64,000 nucleotides of DNA from Smallanthus sonchifolius (lineage: Eukaryota > Streptophyta > Magnoliopsida > Asterales > Asteraceae): NCBI GenBank assembly GCA_023525975.1, contig CM042035.1:36423001-36487000 (forward strand), given 5' to 3'. The position numbers and the translations under genes are program-made. The notes under the pieces were generated by a model. It did no database searches. It was not told the DNA's origin and saw only the letters and a list, made by a program, of their open reading frames with translations. Position 1 is the first letter of the stretch; the number at the start of each line of letters is the position of its first letter. Of this stretch, positions 45,801 through 58,300 are shown piece by piece.

Positions 45801-46260
45801 ATATACTGATTCTGATTTTGGTGGTTGTTGTTTGGACAGGAAATCTACAACAGGTGGTTTCCAGTTCTTAGGTAATCGACTTGTGTCCTGACAATGCAAA
45901 AAGCAAACCACAGTCTCGATTTCTACATGCGAAGCAGAATATATCGCTGCTACGAGTTGTTGTTCACAGATCCTGTGGATACAATAGCAATTGAGAGATT
46001 ACGGTTTGAATTTCACAGGAACCCCTATGCTTATTGATAATAATGCTACTATGTCCATAATGAATAATCCTGTTAAACATAGAAAAACTAAGCACATCGA
46101 GATTCGATATCATTTTATTCGTGATTGTGCAGAGAAAAGGTTGATTGAGCTGGTCAAGGTACACACTGACGATAATTTTGTTGATTTGTTTACTAAGGCA
46201 TTTGATCGTACCAGGTTTGAATTCCTAATTAAAATTATTGGTATGATCAATCCCGAATAA
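42889..46260 (+). pseudogene. pol of S7 (PR-IN-RT-RH)
   Basis: Protease motif YVDSGCSRHMT at 42892-42924 (catalytic Asp codon 42898-42900), then a small deletion and frameshift. From 43036 one frame: GAG-pre-integrase and zinc region (HRKLAHINY..CISCKKGK, 43290-43410); integrase triad Asp 43486, Asp 43675, Glu 43783 all present (PQQN-R in place of the usual Gly); RT (about 44740-45480) with YVDDIIFGS at 45316; RNase H (45790-46260). Stops: TAA 44116-44118, TGA 45889-45891 (a Trp position) and TAG 45986-45988. Order PR-IN-RT-RH defines Ty1/copia. Products would process Gag, integrate and reverse-transcribe. Confidence 0.94.
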
Positions 46261-48672
46261 AAGCTTTTCAAAATCATAATTTCATGGAAAATTTTGTTTT
46301 TAATTTCTTTTATTGCTTTATTACATTTCTGCATTTACATTTCAGTCAAAAATTTCTTAAGTTATAAAAAGTCAAAACAAATTGAAAAATATAAAATTTG
46401 ACATCATTTGAAGTTAGAGAAGAAGTGATAGTACATCAGTGATAGTTCATTTCACACGACCTTAGTAGACCTTTGATAAATGATTGCTTAAATTAAGTTG
46501 ATTTGATCTAAATTTCAATGTCTGCATAAATGAGAAATGATAGTGTTGTGAATGCTCTAATCTTGATAATTTGTTTTAATTTGTGTATGAGTTTTGAATC
46601 TTAAATTGTCAATAGACTACAAGCGTTTTGAAACTAATAGTAGTGTGAAAATTAAACATATAATGATTACATCTGTGATTTGAATCCATTATATGCCTGG
46701 GTGTCTGTGTAAAATATCATTATCAGATAAAGAACATATGGTTTTAAATAATTTCATGAGACCAATATAGAATTATATCTTTAGCACAAATTTATTTCAA
46801 TTCACTTCACTACCCATGCCCCGAAAAGCATGCAATGTGTTGTTGAACTAAGATATGCTTTCACAATCTGTTGAAACATATATTCGCCCTTGGATCAGTT
46901 AGATACATCATCTAGTCTGACTTCATTGAAACTTATCCAGATAATAGTTGGATCCTCATACCTGAATCTGTTGATTCTCATTATTCAGCCAATTAATTAG
47001 AATCTTCTGATTCTGAATCATCATGATTCTTATATCCTTTGGGATATGCTTCTATGCTTGTGCTAAATGAGATAATTTCATCTTGGAAATTGATCTAATC
47101 TTAAAAAAAAAAAAAAAAAAACTGTATATGTCTTGAAGATAATGCAATTTATATTTCTGTTTAGCATATATGTGGGGTACACGATGTTTTTCATCAAAAT
47201 GGTACTAAATCACATGAATTTGGAAAATAAACGCTTATAGTTTCAAATCTTATAATATTGACAAATTTAAGAGTTAATGCTTTATATTTCAAATTCGGCA
47301 TAAATAAAAGAGCATTTCATAACCTGATCTCATTTACTTTGAAATTTATCGCGTATCATTTCAAATGTTATTCAAATTGATTGAGCTTCAAAATGAAAAA
47401 CATGCAAAGTGCATAAGACTGAGTTGGATGGTTTTATATTATAGGTTACCCTTGATTATTGCTAAAATGTGTGATGAGCTACTCGGATACTGATATGATC
47501 TTCTTACTCATGATGTTCATTCAAAAATATGTGATTCTGTTGAAAAAGATTAAAATTCAAAAATATGTGATTTCAGTTTGTATAGATAAAATCCAAAAAT
47601 ATGTGTTTCAGTTTATAAATATAAAAATCCAAAAATATGTGATTTCATTTGGTAAAGATAAAAATACAAAAATATGTGATTCTGTTTGTACAGATAAAAT
47701 CCAAAAATATGTGTTTCCGTTTGTATAGATAAAACTCAAAAAGATTTTGATTTTTTATTTTCCATGAAAATTCTAAACTTTTATTAAAATTGTTCGGGAT
47801 TGGATCGATAACAAGGTGCTGACGAAAGTTCAAGACTTGAAAGGTTGAAGTTGGAAAAATTTTGTTCAAGGCAAAAGTAATTGGATATTATGTTCGCTTG
47901 TACAGTGAAACGAACTTAATATGTTCGCCCGAGAATAGTGAAGCGAACTTAATTTGATTGTGGTGAAGCGAACTTGTCTGTGGTGAAGCGAACTTATCTT
48001 GTTCGCCGAAGGCTTGTTAAGCGAACTTAACAAGTTCGTCTAATTAAGCGAACTTATCAGTTCATCGTCTACTACATTTTTAGGCGAACTTAACTGAAAT
48101 TGTTCAAAATTTTTAATCTGTGTTGTTAAGGTTGTTGGTTGATTCCATAATATTCTAAATTGAATTGCGATACTTTCCAAGGTATTTTCATTGAATTTCA
48201 TCCGTTAAATTGTAAGAATTTGATGATTTTTCATCTCGGTTTCCGTAATATTTTCAAAGGACGGTTTTAGACCTAATTTTGACCGAAATATAAAATTGAT
48301 CATTCTATTTGGTTGTAAATTGATATTCGACTGATGTTCCATGCTTATTCCATGATTTGATCTCGGTTTGCCGAAAGTTTGAAATTCTGTGTTTGAATTT
48401 GAATCGTCTCAGGTTCAGGCGAACTTGTTCTAAGCGAACTTGTTCGAAGCGAACTTGTCAGGCGAACTTAATAAGTTCGCCTCTTGCAACACTAAGCGAA
48501 CTTATTAAGTTCGCCTAGGGGTCAGAGAGGATTTGGACTTGTAATTTTTGAGTGTTAGAAATTTTTTTTTTTTGTTTTGTTAAAAATTTTTTTGTTGTTT
48601 GTTTTGTTTAAATTTTGTTAGTGTTTGTGTTTGTTGTTTTTACTAATGTGTTTGTTGTCCGAATATTTTCAG
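46261..48672 (+). other. S7 post-pol spacer
   Basis: 2.4 kb, AT-rich, no coding frame. Holds an A19 tract (47103-47121), a minisatellite (47521-47740) and palindrome clusters at 47893-48090 and 48418-48520. The part around 46880-47190 matches S3 spacer in reverse. Confidence 0.8.
47521..47740. repeat. Minisatellite in S7 spacer, about 36-bp unit, six copies
   Basis: Unit core TCCAAAAATATGTGATTC followed by (T/A)GTTTGTATAGATAAAA, imperfect. No equivalent array is visible in the matching region of S2 or S3. Confidence 0.85.
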
Positions 48673-51600
48673 ATGGCTCGACGTGTCGAATATAAACATA
48701 ATCAAGTGGCATTGTTAGATCCTAACATGTCCGAGGCTGTAAATTTTCAAGGCATTATAGGATTTTTGAACAGATCACGTCTTCATGTTGCTTTATCTGC
48801 TGATCCTTACATAAGTCTCATGTACATACAGCAATTTTGGGACACGGTACATCAAGATACGAATGTTGAACCTCATGTTCTTCGTGCCACTGTTAATAAT
48901 ACCGAGATTGCCATTTCTGAAGAAACGATTCGTGCTGCTCTTGATTTGGGTGGAAATGCTGAAGATCCGTTATCTTATCCCAGCACTCTTATTATGGGTT
49001 GTTTTCAACGAATGGGTTATCGTGGGAAACAAAATGATACCCAAGCACGTAAAGGTGGCTTAGTCGGTGAATGGAGGTATTTTATGCATGTGATTATTCA
49101 ATGCATCTCTCCTCGTAAAGCTGGAACAGATGGTTTAAAGATGGCTCTTCAAACGGCTATGGTGGCTTTAACGTTGAATAAGCGATTCAATTTTCCACTT
49201 TATTTCTATAGGGAGATGGTCATGCAGATTAATCCGGCTGAAGGTCAAGGATTCTTGATGTATCCTCGCTTTATTCAAATGATTTTGAATCACCTTATTC
49301 TGGATCTTCCACAACATGCTATAAGATTAACTTTGACTCCGATGTCAAAACGTTTTTTTACCGACTACACGAAGGTGAAACAGCAGAATGCTGCATTAAT
49401 ACCAGGCAATACTCCATTGTTTGGGCACTTAATCAATCCTGATTATGTTGCACCACTGAATGACAACTGGTTTCATCCTGAAGAAATTGCTCAAGTTCAA
49501 GGCTTACAGTAACCACAACAACAACAGCAACAACCACAACAACCAGCACAACAACAAGTTCCACAACAACAGTTACCAATTCCACAAATTCAGGTTCCCA
49601 TACACCCACAAATTCGTATTCCTGAACAAGTTCCAATTCCACAATCTCATGTTGATATACCTGTTAATGAACATGTTCACGAAGAGGTCGTTCATGAACA
49701 TGAACACGATCTAGGAATGAATATGGAAGATTTCATTGATGACGCTGTGAACTCGCCCATTCTTGAAGCTGAAGGGAATGTGGTAACGGCTACTGAGTCG
49801 AGTTCTAGCTCAAGCGCTGAAGATACCGAATATGATGAATCTAGAGATTTTTCCTTAGATTATTATGAACGGTTAGCTGCTATTCCACTAGATAATGCTG
49901 GAAAACGCATTAAATCTCAATCCAGAAGACCTAGAAGAAAGTTTGTTCAGGATCCTCCTTTCGGATCAGTACTTGGAAAAAGAACTTTGGTTGATGAAAG
50001 TTCTGATAGTGACTTTACTCCAGATCCTAAGAATCAAAAGTTAATGTCTGCTTCAATTGCTGCTGCACAATCTTCACAGGGAGTCGAGGATGCTACTTTT
50101 GTTGCTTCATTGATAGTTACTCCTCCCAGATCTAAAGATACATCTCTGGTCGTATCTCCTGTTCCTCCAATCATTTCTTCTACAGCAAGTCCTACTATTC
50201 CACAATCTTCAGCTGGTCCGTCAAAGCCTTCTGATTCTGAAAGGATTACTTTCCTTGAATCTCAAGTGCTTTCTTTACAAACATAAGTGAACACTCTTGT
50301 TTCAACTGATTCACAACGGCAGCTGGTGATTCAGACTCAAGCTCAACAAATAACTGACATGCAAGCATTGGTGTCTAAACTCGTTCAGCGTCTTGACGCT
50401 CAGGGGGAGTTGAGGATACCTGATACGTGTCACACAGAGTCTATTCAAAGACGTGATGATGAAGACAATGATCCTACTGGAAATATTGAGGGTGATCGTC
50501 AATACACTGACGCTAATCCTATATCTAGGGTTCAGGGGGAGTCGACATCATAATCACTTGAAGGAAACAAAGATACTTCTGGTACTAATGAAGAAGAAAT
50601 TCTATTATTGGAGTTCTTTCAAGATTCAGAAGAAGAGGAAGCTAAAAAGATTGCATGTCTTGATGACATTGATGATTTATTCAATGACATGGAAGATGAT
50701 ATATCGGATAATGAGATAGAGGAAGGAGAAATAGTAGAGATTGAAATAGAGAAAGATAAAGATAGTATTACTTATGTAGGCTGTGATGGTCTTAAAGTGC
50801 CGTATAACTTCATCCAAGATGATGTTATTCCTGAATTTACTTATGAAGGAGTAACAGACTCTATGGACTCTACTGAAGACATCACACTGCCTGAAGATAC
50901 TGAAACTGAAACTACTCACACTGAGTCTCCGAAGGTTAATGAAGAACCTATGATGTACAGAAATACAGGGATGACACGAGAACAGTGGAGAGAAGTTGTA
51001 AACAGTTGGATGAAGGTGCTACCCAAGTCTCCAGCACAACCTGCTCAGAAAGAGAAATATGTGAATAAAGAGCAGTGTGTAGGAAGGATCATAAGTTGGT
51101 TCTATGATGATGAATCAAAATTATTTGCAATTAAAAGATCTGACGGTGTTCAATACTTAAAGCCGAGGATCAAGTATTTCAATACCTTGCCATGGTGTGA
51201 AATTAATGGTCTAGCTTCAAAGCCGCTTATTAATAGATCCAAGAATGGTTTGGCTGATGTGATAGCAAACTGGATCAAGAAAGAAGGTAGTTCAGGAAAG
51301 TATGAACGGCTGAAACCACAAAAGGGAAAGAGAGTGAAGAACACAGATCCAAAGACTGGGAAAGTGACCTGGAGATACAAGTATAAACCAGTTCGTGCTG
51401 TACACAAGATACCGTTAAAGAAGATTCCTCAAGACTTCCTTGGGAATATGAAATGGTGGTATGTTGATGTTAGTACCGGTGAAGCAAGGATTGAAGATAA
51501 AGATAATAAGGTCATTGTATGTTTCTATGATACAATGAATCTTATAAATTTCTCAAAGAAAGATCAGAGGACGTTGCGAAAGAATGATATAATGTTCACT

Positions 51601-51711
51601 GATGAATGGAGTGAACAAGGTCTACAGTACAAAAGAGTTTTGGAGATATGCAGAAGATATGGAGTGCATGCTGGCAGCAGACTACCGGATAACTGGAAGA
51701 GTTCAAGATAA
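48673..51711 (+). pseudogene. ORF3 of S7
   Basis: ATG at 48673 (MARRVEYKHN), one frame of 1013 codons, interrupted only by three TAA codons (49510, 50284, 50551); the rest stays in frame. Domains: N-terminal domain (48673-49490: FLNRSR, YIQQFWDTV, RATVNNTEIAISEETIRAAL, GEWRYFMHVIIQC, TPLFGHLI); Gln/Pro-rich linker (49513-49690); acidic-Ser region; coiled coil (50250-50400); acidic Glu-rich stretch (50600-50760); basic C-terminal domain (50950-51705: MTREQWREVVNSWMKVLP, WWYVDVSTGEA). No signal peptide or membrane helix. Function unknown; it stands where some Sireviruses carry an envelope-like ORF. Confidence 0.88.
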
Positions 51712-51740
51712 AGACTAAAGACTGAAGATCAAGCTATTGT

Positions 51741-51751
51741 CAAGGGGGAGT
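51741..51751 (+). promoter_or_regulatory. Polypurine tract of S7
   Basis: CAAGGGGGAGT before the LTR. In-frame relatives lie at 44464-44473 (pol), 50401-50410 and 50533-50542 (ORF3). Confidence 0.9.
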
Positions 51752-51752
51752 C

Positions 51753-52236
51753 TGTTAGGACATAGATTTGTAATGACAAAAGCTTGTAATAGTTAGATTT
51801 TATGTCTTTATGTTTTTGTTTTGTAAATGTCAAAAGTCACCAAGTGTTTTACAAGTATAGCTTAGAGGCGAACTTGTTAAGTTCGCCTGGTCTATCAGAT
51901 GCGAAATTAATAAGTTCGCTTAGGTCTATCTGAGGCGAACTTGTTAAGTTCGCTTAGTCTGTTTCAAGCGAACTTAATAAGTTCGCTTACAGCAGGTTAG
52001 TTTTCTATATATATGTGTTTACAGAGTCATTAGACATAACAAAGATCAGAGAGAACCGAGAGTTATCGTATTGTCTGATTGAGTCTGTAAACCATTGTGA
52101 TTTGAAATACAAGCAGAAAGTTATTTACTTGATTGTCTACTTTGCGTATAAACGTTGATTCGTTGGATTCCGCACTTCGAGTTAACGTCACGTCTAATCA
52201 CGAGATCGATCTGTAGAGGCGATATGAGGACCTACA
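51753..52236 (+). repeat. 3' LTR of S7
   Basis: 484 bp, partner of 38705-39190. Palindromes at 51867-51988. Followed by the duplicated GGTGC. Confidence 0.95.
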
Positions 52237-55200
52237 GGTGCAAGTGACAAATATGCTGAATTATGACAACGAGATTGGTACATCTCAGAAACCGCCCAAA
52301 TTGTTAAGTCTAGCAGATTACTCTTACTAGAAGGATCGGTTTGATCAGTTCGTATCTTTTACTGATACAAGTTTACGGATTCCAATCTTAGAAGGTTATA
52401 CGCATCCGGGATATACCTAGATGGGAAAAGATGATGTTCCTAAATCGGTATCTGCGTTAACCACAGAAGAAAAAATATTGTTTGATAGAGAAAAGAAGGC
52501 AATGGCTAGTATTTCAATGTCTCTTCCTAAAGAAATTTATCACAGTTTTAAACAATTCAGAACTTCTCAACAATTATGGGAGGCGTTGCAAAAGAGGTGT
52601 GAAGGTAGTTTGGATGTTAAGAAAAGCCAAAAAGAATTACTGAAGAAGCAGTTCTTAGTGTTTAAGCATTTTCAAAATGAGTATTTAGATGATCTTGCAA
52701 CAAGATTTCATCATTTGCTGAGCGAGTTGTCGAGTACCTCAGTGGTTTATGAGACTGAAGAAATAAATGATAAGTTTTTGGAGGCATTACCATCAAAATT
52801 TGATGTGTATACGGTTTTGATTAAAGAAAATGTCAAGTATAAAACCATGTCGCTTGAAGAGGTTCTTGGGAAGATACAATCACATGGTATGAATATGAAG
52901 AAGAAGGAAACAAATATGGAACATATTCAAGATCCTTCAATGTATTTTGCTAAGTCTTCTGGTAAAACTGGTGCAGGGGTAGTGTTCTTTTCTGGTGATG
53001 CTCAAGATGTCTCTCATGATAATTGTTCTGGGGTTCCAAGTCATTCAGGTTTTTCTGCAAATACAACTTCTTCATCGTCTGGAACACATAATATGAATCA
53101 AAGAGTTGCAGATGATTATTTAGCTATGTTTTCTTCCTTTATGGCTTCTTATGAAAATTTTATTGGAGGAAAGATTCATGATCCAGAGGTTATTGAAGAG
53201 GATTTCAGACAGATTGATCCTGTTGATCTAGAAGAGATGAACATTCAATGGAATATGGCTATGCTTATGCGACAAGCAAAGGATTTTTTGAAGAAGACTG
53301 GAAGAAAGTATATTGGGTCTAACAGTCGGTCGCGCATGGGATTTGATAAAACCAAAGTTCGTTGCTATAACTGTCAAGAGTATGGTCATTTTGCTAAAGA
53401 ATGTGTGAAGCCGAAAGTTGAATTTGATTCCCATAAGAAGCCTAATAACTTTCAGAACAATCGTAATCAATCACATGTTTCTTCTAATTCTGGAACTTCT
53501 AATCATGCATCTGCATCGTCTGCGTTGGTTGCTCAAAACGATGTAAATTATGACTAGGGTATTCATCTTGAAGATTTGGTTGGTTCGGTAAGTCAAGCGT
53601 TTGTAGCTGAGATTCTTTCTACTAAATATGAAGAGTCAACTGATGATGATAGCTCTTGTGATGGTGAGAGTTTGCCAAGTGCTGATGAAGAAAGTGATCA
53701 AGTACCAAATGGTGAGACTGAGATTGCATCTGGTGTATCCGACGATGATATTCTGTTAACTCAAAATTCTTCTGCAGGTGGTGCTGATTCTAAAGATATC
53801 CCGATTACCAAAGTCTTCATGGCAGATATGTCAGATCCGTCGAAGGTAAAAGATTCTATCTGTCACATTTATTGTTCAAATTGCATAAGTATAATGGGTA
53901 AAATGCAAAAGGTAATGGATGATAACACAAATTTGATTTGTGATATGAAATCTATGCATTCAGTTAATCAAAAATTGAAGGAAAATGATAAATTGTGTAT
54001 AGATAGAATTGAGTCTTTGAAAAGAGATTTGAATTCGTTGGGATTGAAATATAAGGAACAAGCATATCATCTGGATATGGCTTATGCTGAGATTGAGAAG
54101 CGAAATGAAATTGTCGCTTAGAAGAACAAAAATATTTCTGATAAAGAATCTGAAGTGATCAAATTACATAGAAAGCTGGAAAACTTTGAACATTCATATG
54201 TGGTGTTGGATTACTTTAATGCTAATGCTGATCCTACTAAGAGGGTTGCTGGAATTGGATTTGTTCCTCCACCATTCAATGCAAATTATATGGTTGAACC
54301 AGAGATTATTCATGAAGAGGAAATTGATCCAAAGACAGTGTTGAAGGTGAATCCAGTAACTGGTGAAGATATGATATATGATTCTGTTTCTGAGGATGTG
54401 GTGATTGATGATAATAAGGTTGAAGGCATTCCAAAGGAAGTGCAAATTGTTGAACCAAAGGTAGTGAAGAATGTTACTCGTGGTCGATGTATTTTAACAG
54501 AACTGGATGAGGAGAAAGTTGAACCTAATCTTTGCAAAATGTTACAATCTAGTGGTTTTGTTGCTGCTGGTTATCAAAAGAAGAATTCTTCAACAGTAAC
54601 TAAACAAGTGTTTGTTCCAAAGAAGCCAGTTAAATGTTCAGGAATTTCTTCTGAAGCTTATTCATCAAAAGGGTCATCATATTCTCGAAAAACTTCTTGT
54701 ATCAGAAATCATCAAGACAGAAGAGTTTGTTTTTATTGTAATGAGGCTGGTCACATTCTGATTCACTGTCCTTATAAGAATCAAGGAAAATTGAAAAGTG
54801 ATCCCTCACAACAAAGGGTGGTGACGATCTTGAAAAGACAAAATGTGGGAAAGTCTACATCTAGTGCTATTAAGAATGTGCCGTGTCAATCATTTGCTAA
54901 ATTTTTGGGATTTAAGCAATATGATAAGCGTATTTCTAAACCTGTTGTTTATCAAAAGAAGTTTGAGATTCCACATGTTGGAATTCAAAAAGAGTCTCAA
55001 CCTGAGGTCAAACTTTCTAGACCACAAAGAAGAAGACGTAACAAAAAATTAAAGAAATTTTTGGAAATACCTGAATCTGATAATCATAAATCTAATACTG
55101 TTTTTCCAAATAATCATAATTTGTCGTCTTTGAAAAGGTCTAATCATAATTCTTATGTTCCAAAGGTTGATGACAAGGTTGATTGTGAATTGCTTGAAGT

Positions 55201-55264
55201 TGTTTATTTTGATCCATCTGGACGACCCAAGACCACAATGGATTGGGTTCCAATTTCTAACTGA
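52237..55264 (+). pseudogene. gag of S5, continued after S7
   Basis: The frame that starts at 38698 resumes here (VQVTNMLNYDNEIG). One reading frame to TGA at 55262, interrupted by stops at 52328 and 52418 (both Trp positions), 53555 (Trp, YDWGIH motif) and 54119. Domains as in S7: Gag core (52237-52930); zinc knuckle 1 CYNCQEYGHFAKEC (about 53363-53404); acidic stretch; coiled coil (53820-54200); zinc knuckle 2 CFYCNEAGHILIHC (about 54728-54769); basic RPQRRRRNKKLKK near 55018. No frameshift is visible over 3 kb, despite its greater age than S6 and S7. Confidence 0.92.
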
Positions 55265-55309
55265 TTTTCTTTGTTTATGTAGGGGCAACCAAGGAGGACT
55301 ATCAACAAT

Positions 55310-58300
55310 ACGTGGTATGTGGATAGTGGTTGTTCTCGACATATGACAGGAAATATTCGTTTGTTGGAAGATGTGATTATTATTGATGGTGGTTATGTCC
55401 CTTTTGCTGGTAATAAAGGCGGGTACATAACTGGTCAGGGTACTCTAAAGAATGAAAAAGTCAAATTTGAGAAAGTGAACTATGTGGAGCAACTTGAACA
55501 TAATCTTTTAAGTGTATCTCAAGTGTGTGACAAGAAATTTTCATTTCATTTTAATGATTCTGAGTGTTATATCTTGAAACCGGGCTTTGTGATTTCTGAT
55601 GAATGGATTCTAATGAAGGCTCCAAGGAGAAATGACACCTATGTCCTCGACATGAGTGTTGCTACTACAACGGATTCAATTCCTACATGTCTACTCTCCA
55701 AGGCGTCTGAGTCAGATTCTATTTTGTGGCACAGGAAACTTGCTCACATCAATTATCGGAAAATGAATTATCTTGTTAAGAATGATCTGGTTTTGGTGTT
55801 CCGAAAATGAAATTTTCAGTTCCTGATGATTGTATTCCTTGCAAGAAGGGGAAACAGCACAAGAAGTCCCACAAATCTAAAACAAAGAATTCTATTGTAA
55901 CTCCTTTGGAGCTACTACATATGGATTTGTTTGGACCGATTAGTATCAGGAGCATTGGCGGTAAATCTTAGTGTCTGGTCTTAACGGATGATTTCTATAG
56001 ATTTTCATGGGTTAAGTTTCTTTCTTCTAAAGCTGAAACCACAGAGTTGGTACAATTCTTAATCCTGGGTTTACAGAATTTTTTTAAACGGAAATTCAGA
56101 AGAATTAGGAGTGACAATGGCAGTGAATTTAAGAATAGCAAGATGGGTTTATTCTGTCTTCAAAAGGGAATTCATCATGAATTCAGTGCGCCATATGTAC
56201 CTCAACAAAATGGTGTTGCTGAACGAAAGAACAGGACTTTAGTTGAAACTACACGTACGATGCTTGCTGATTCTAAGCTTCCAGTAACTTTTTGGGCTGA
56301 GGCTGTGAATATTGCGTGTCATGTTTTGAACCGAGTCTTGACCGTTAAGTGACACAATAAGACGTGCTATGAGTTGCTTAATAATCGTAAGCCGAATCTG
56401 GAATATTTACTACCTTTTGGTAATCCATGCACCTTTTTGAAAGTTCGTGATGTCCCAACCAAGTTCAGTGCTAAGGCTATTGAAGGGATTTTTCTGGGGT
56501 ATGTTGCAAATTCTACTACCAAGAGGGTTTATAACAAAGAGACTCGCCAAGTTTAAGAATGGTTTCATATTGACTGTTCTAATCGGTCTTTACCTCAAAT
56601 GGCGATTGGACCAGACTGGGCTTTTGATTATGAGAATTTATTCAAGTCTTTTCATTTACCTTCTAATATTTCTCCTGCGGAGGCTGCTGTTTTATATGAT
56701 TCATGTCAAGATGAACAGAATTGTGGTTTTCTACCGACTGTGGTTCCACAATCATCTGTTCCTTCTACATTTGCTCCGGATCCTAATGTTGCTTCTTGTT
56801 CGGGACAACAAGAGTCTGATAGTGAAGATGAAAATGTTATTTTCCAAGATTCTTCTGCCGATCCTTTGTTGGTTGATGAACCTTCTATTTCGACACATGC
56901 TCAGGGGGAGATTCCTACAAATCTGGACTCGAAAATACCAATTAATCAGGATATGTCTTATCAATCTGACACAACTCAAGTTGATATGTTGCTAGTTCCT
57001 GAGGTTGCATCTGTCAAGGAACACAAAGCTTGTCCGATTTCAAATATCATTGGGGATTTGCGTGATGGAGTGCAAACGCGTTCTACTCTTGACAACACTT
57101 GTTTGTTTACAGATTTTAATAATTCTGGTGTTCTTGATGTATGCTCACTTTCCTGTTTTATTTCTCAGGTCGAACCAATGAATGTCGAAATGGCGTTACG
57201 TGATAACAATTGGATAGAGGCCATGCAGGAAGAACTTGCTCAGTTTGATAAACTTAAAGTTTAGAATCTTGTAGATCTTCCAAAGGGTGTATATCCAATT
57301 GGTATAAAGTGGGTTTTTAAGTGCAAGAAAGACGATCGAGGTGTCGTGGTACGAAATAAGGCAAGATTGGTTGTACAGGGGTTCAATCAACAAGAAGGAA
57401 TTGATTACACCGAGGTTTATGCGCTTGTTGCTAGGCCTGAAGCTATAAGGCTGTTTCTTGCTTTTGCTTCTTATAAAGGTTTTAAGGTGTTGCAATTAGA
57501 CGTAAAAAGTGCTTTCTTATATGGTAAAGTCAAGGAGGAAGTTTATGTGTGTCACCCGCCGGGGTTTGAAGATCCACTTAATCCGTCTAGAGTTTTCAAG
57601 CTTGATAAAGCTCTCTATGGTCTTCATCAAGCTCCTCGAGCGTGGTATGAAACATTGTCGGCACTTCTTTTGGATAATGATTTTGTTCATGGCAAAACTG
57701 ACTCGACTTTATTCATTAAGAAAGCAGGGGAGAATATCTAATGTTGCAGATATATGTAGATGATATTATTTTTGGCTCTACAAATGAAGGGTTGTGCAAA
57801 GAGTTTGAGAGTGTTATGAAATCGAAGTTTGAGATGTCAGCTATGGGAGAGTTATCATTTTTCTTAGGTCTTCAAGTTAATCAGAAGGAAGATAGTTTCT
57901 TTATTCATCAGTCCAAGTACGTAAAGGACATCTTGAGCCGGTTCAAGATGGAGGACTGTACCCCATATGATACTCCGATTCCGGTTAACCATAAATTGAA
58001 TTCTGACCCGGATGGAAAAGAAGTTGATTGCCGACTCTACCGTGCAATGATTGGATCTCTCATGTACTTAACCGCTTCAAGGCCAGATATAATGTTCGTT
58101 GTGTGTATTTGTTCCAGGTTCCAAGTGAAACCAAAAGAATCTCATTTAATTGCAGTAAAAGAATCTTTTGTTATCTGAAAGGAAAACAAAGATTAGGACT
58201 AAGGTTTCCTAATGGTTCTAACTTTGAATTCAATGCTTATACTGATTCTGATTTTGGTGGTTGTTGTTTGGACAGGAAATCTACTATAGGTGGTTTTCAG

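Larger units (their letters stand above)
38705..52236 (+). mobile_element. S7: nearly complete A-type Sirevirus-like element
   Basis: 13,532 bp with a perfect GGTGC target duplication (38700-38704 and 52237-52241). Order: 5' LTR, primer site, leader, gag, pol (PR-IN-RT-RH), 2.4-kb spacer, ORF3, polypurine tract, 3' LTR. It is the reference copy of this window. The LTRs differ at about 17 sites in 485 by hand count (about 3.5%). Stops and a few frameshifts are present in gag, pol and ORF3, so it is not autonomous today. It lies in the gag start of S5. Confidence 0.96.

Noticed and set aside
48673..51711. Calling ORF3 an envelope gene
   Set aside because: No signal peptide, membrane segment or processing site is visible; position alone is not enough.
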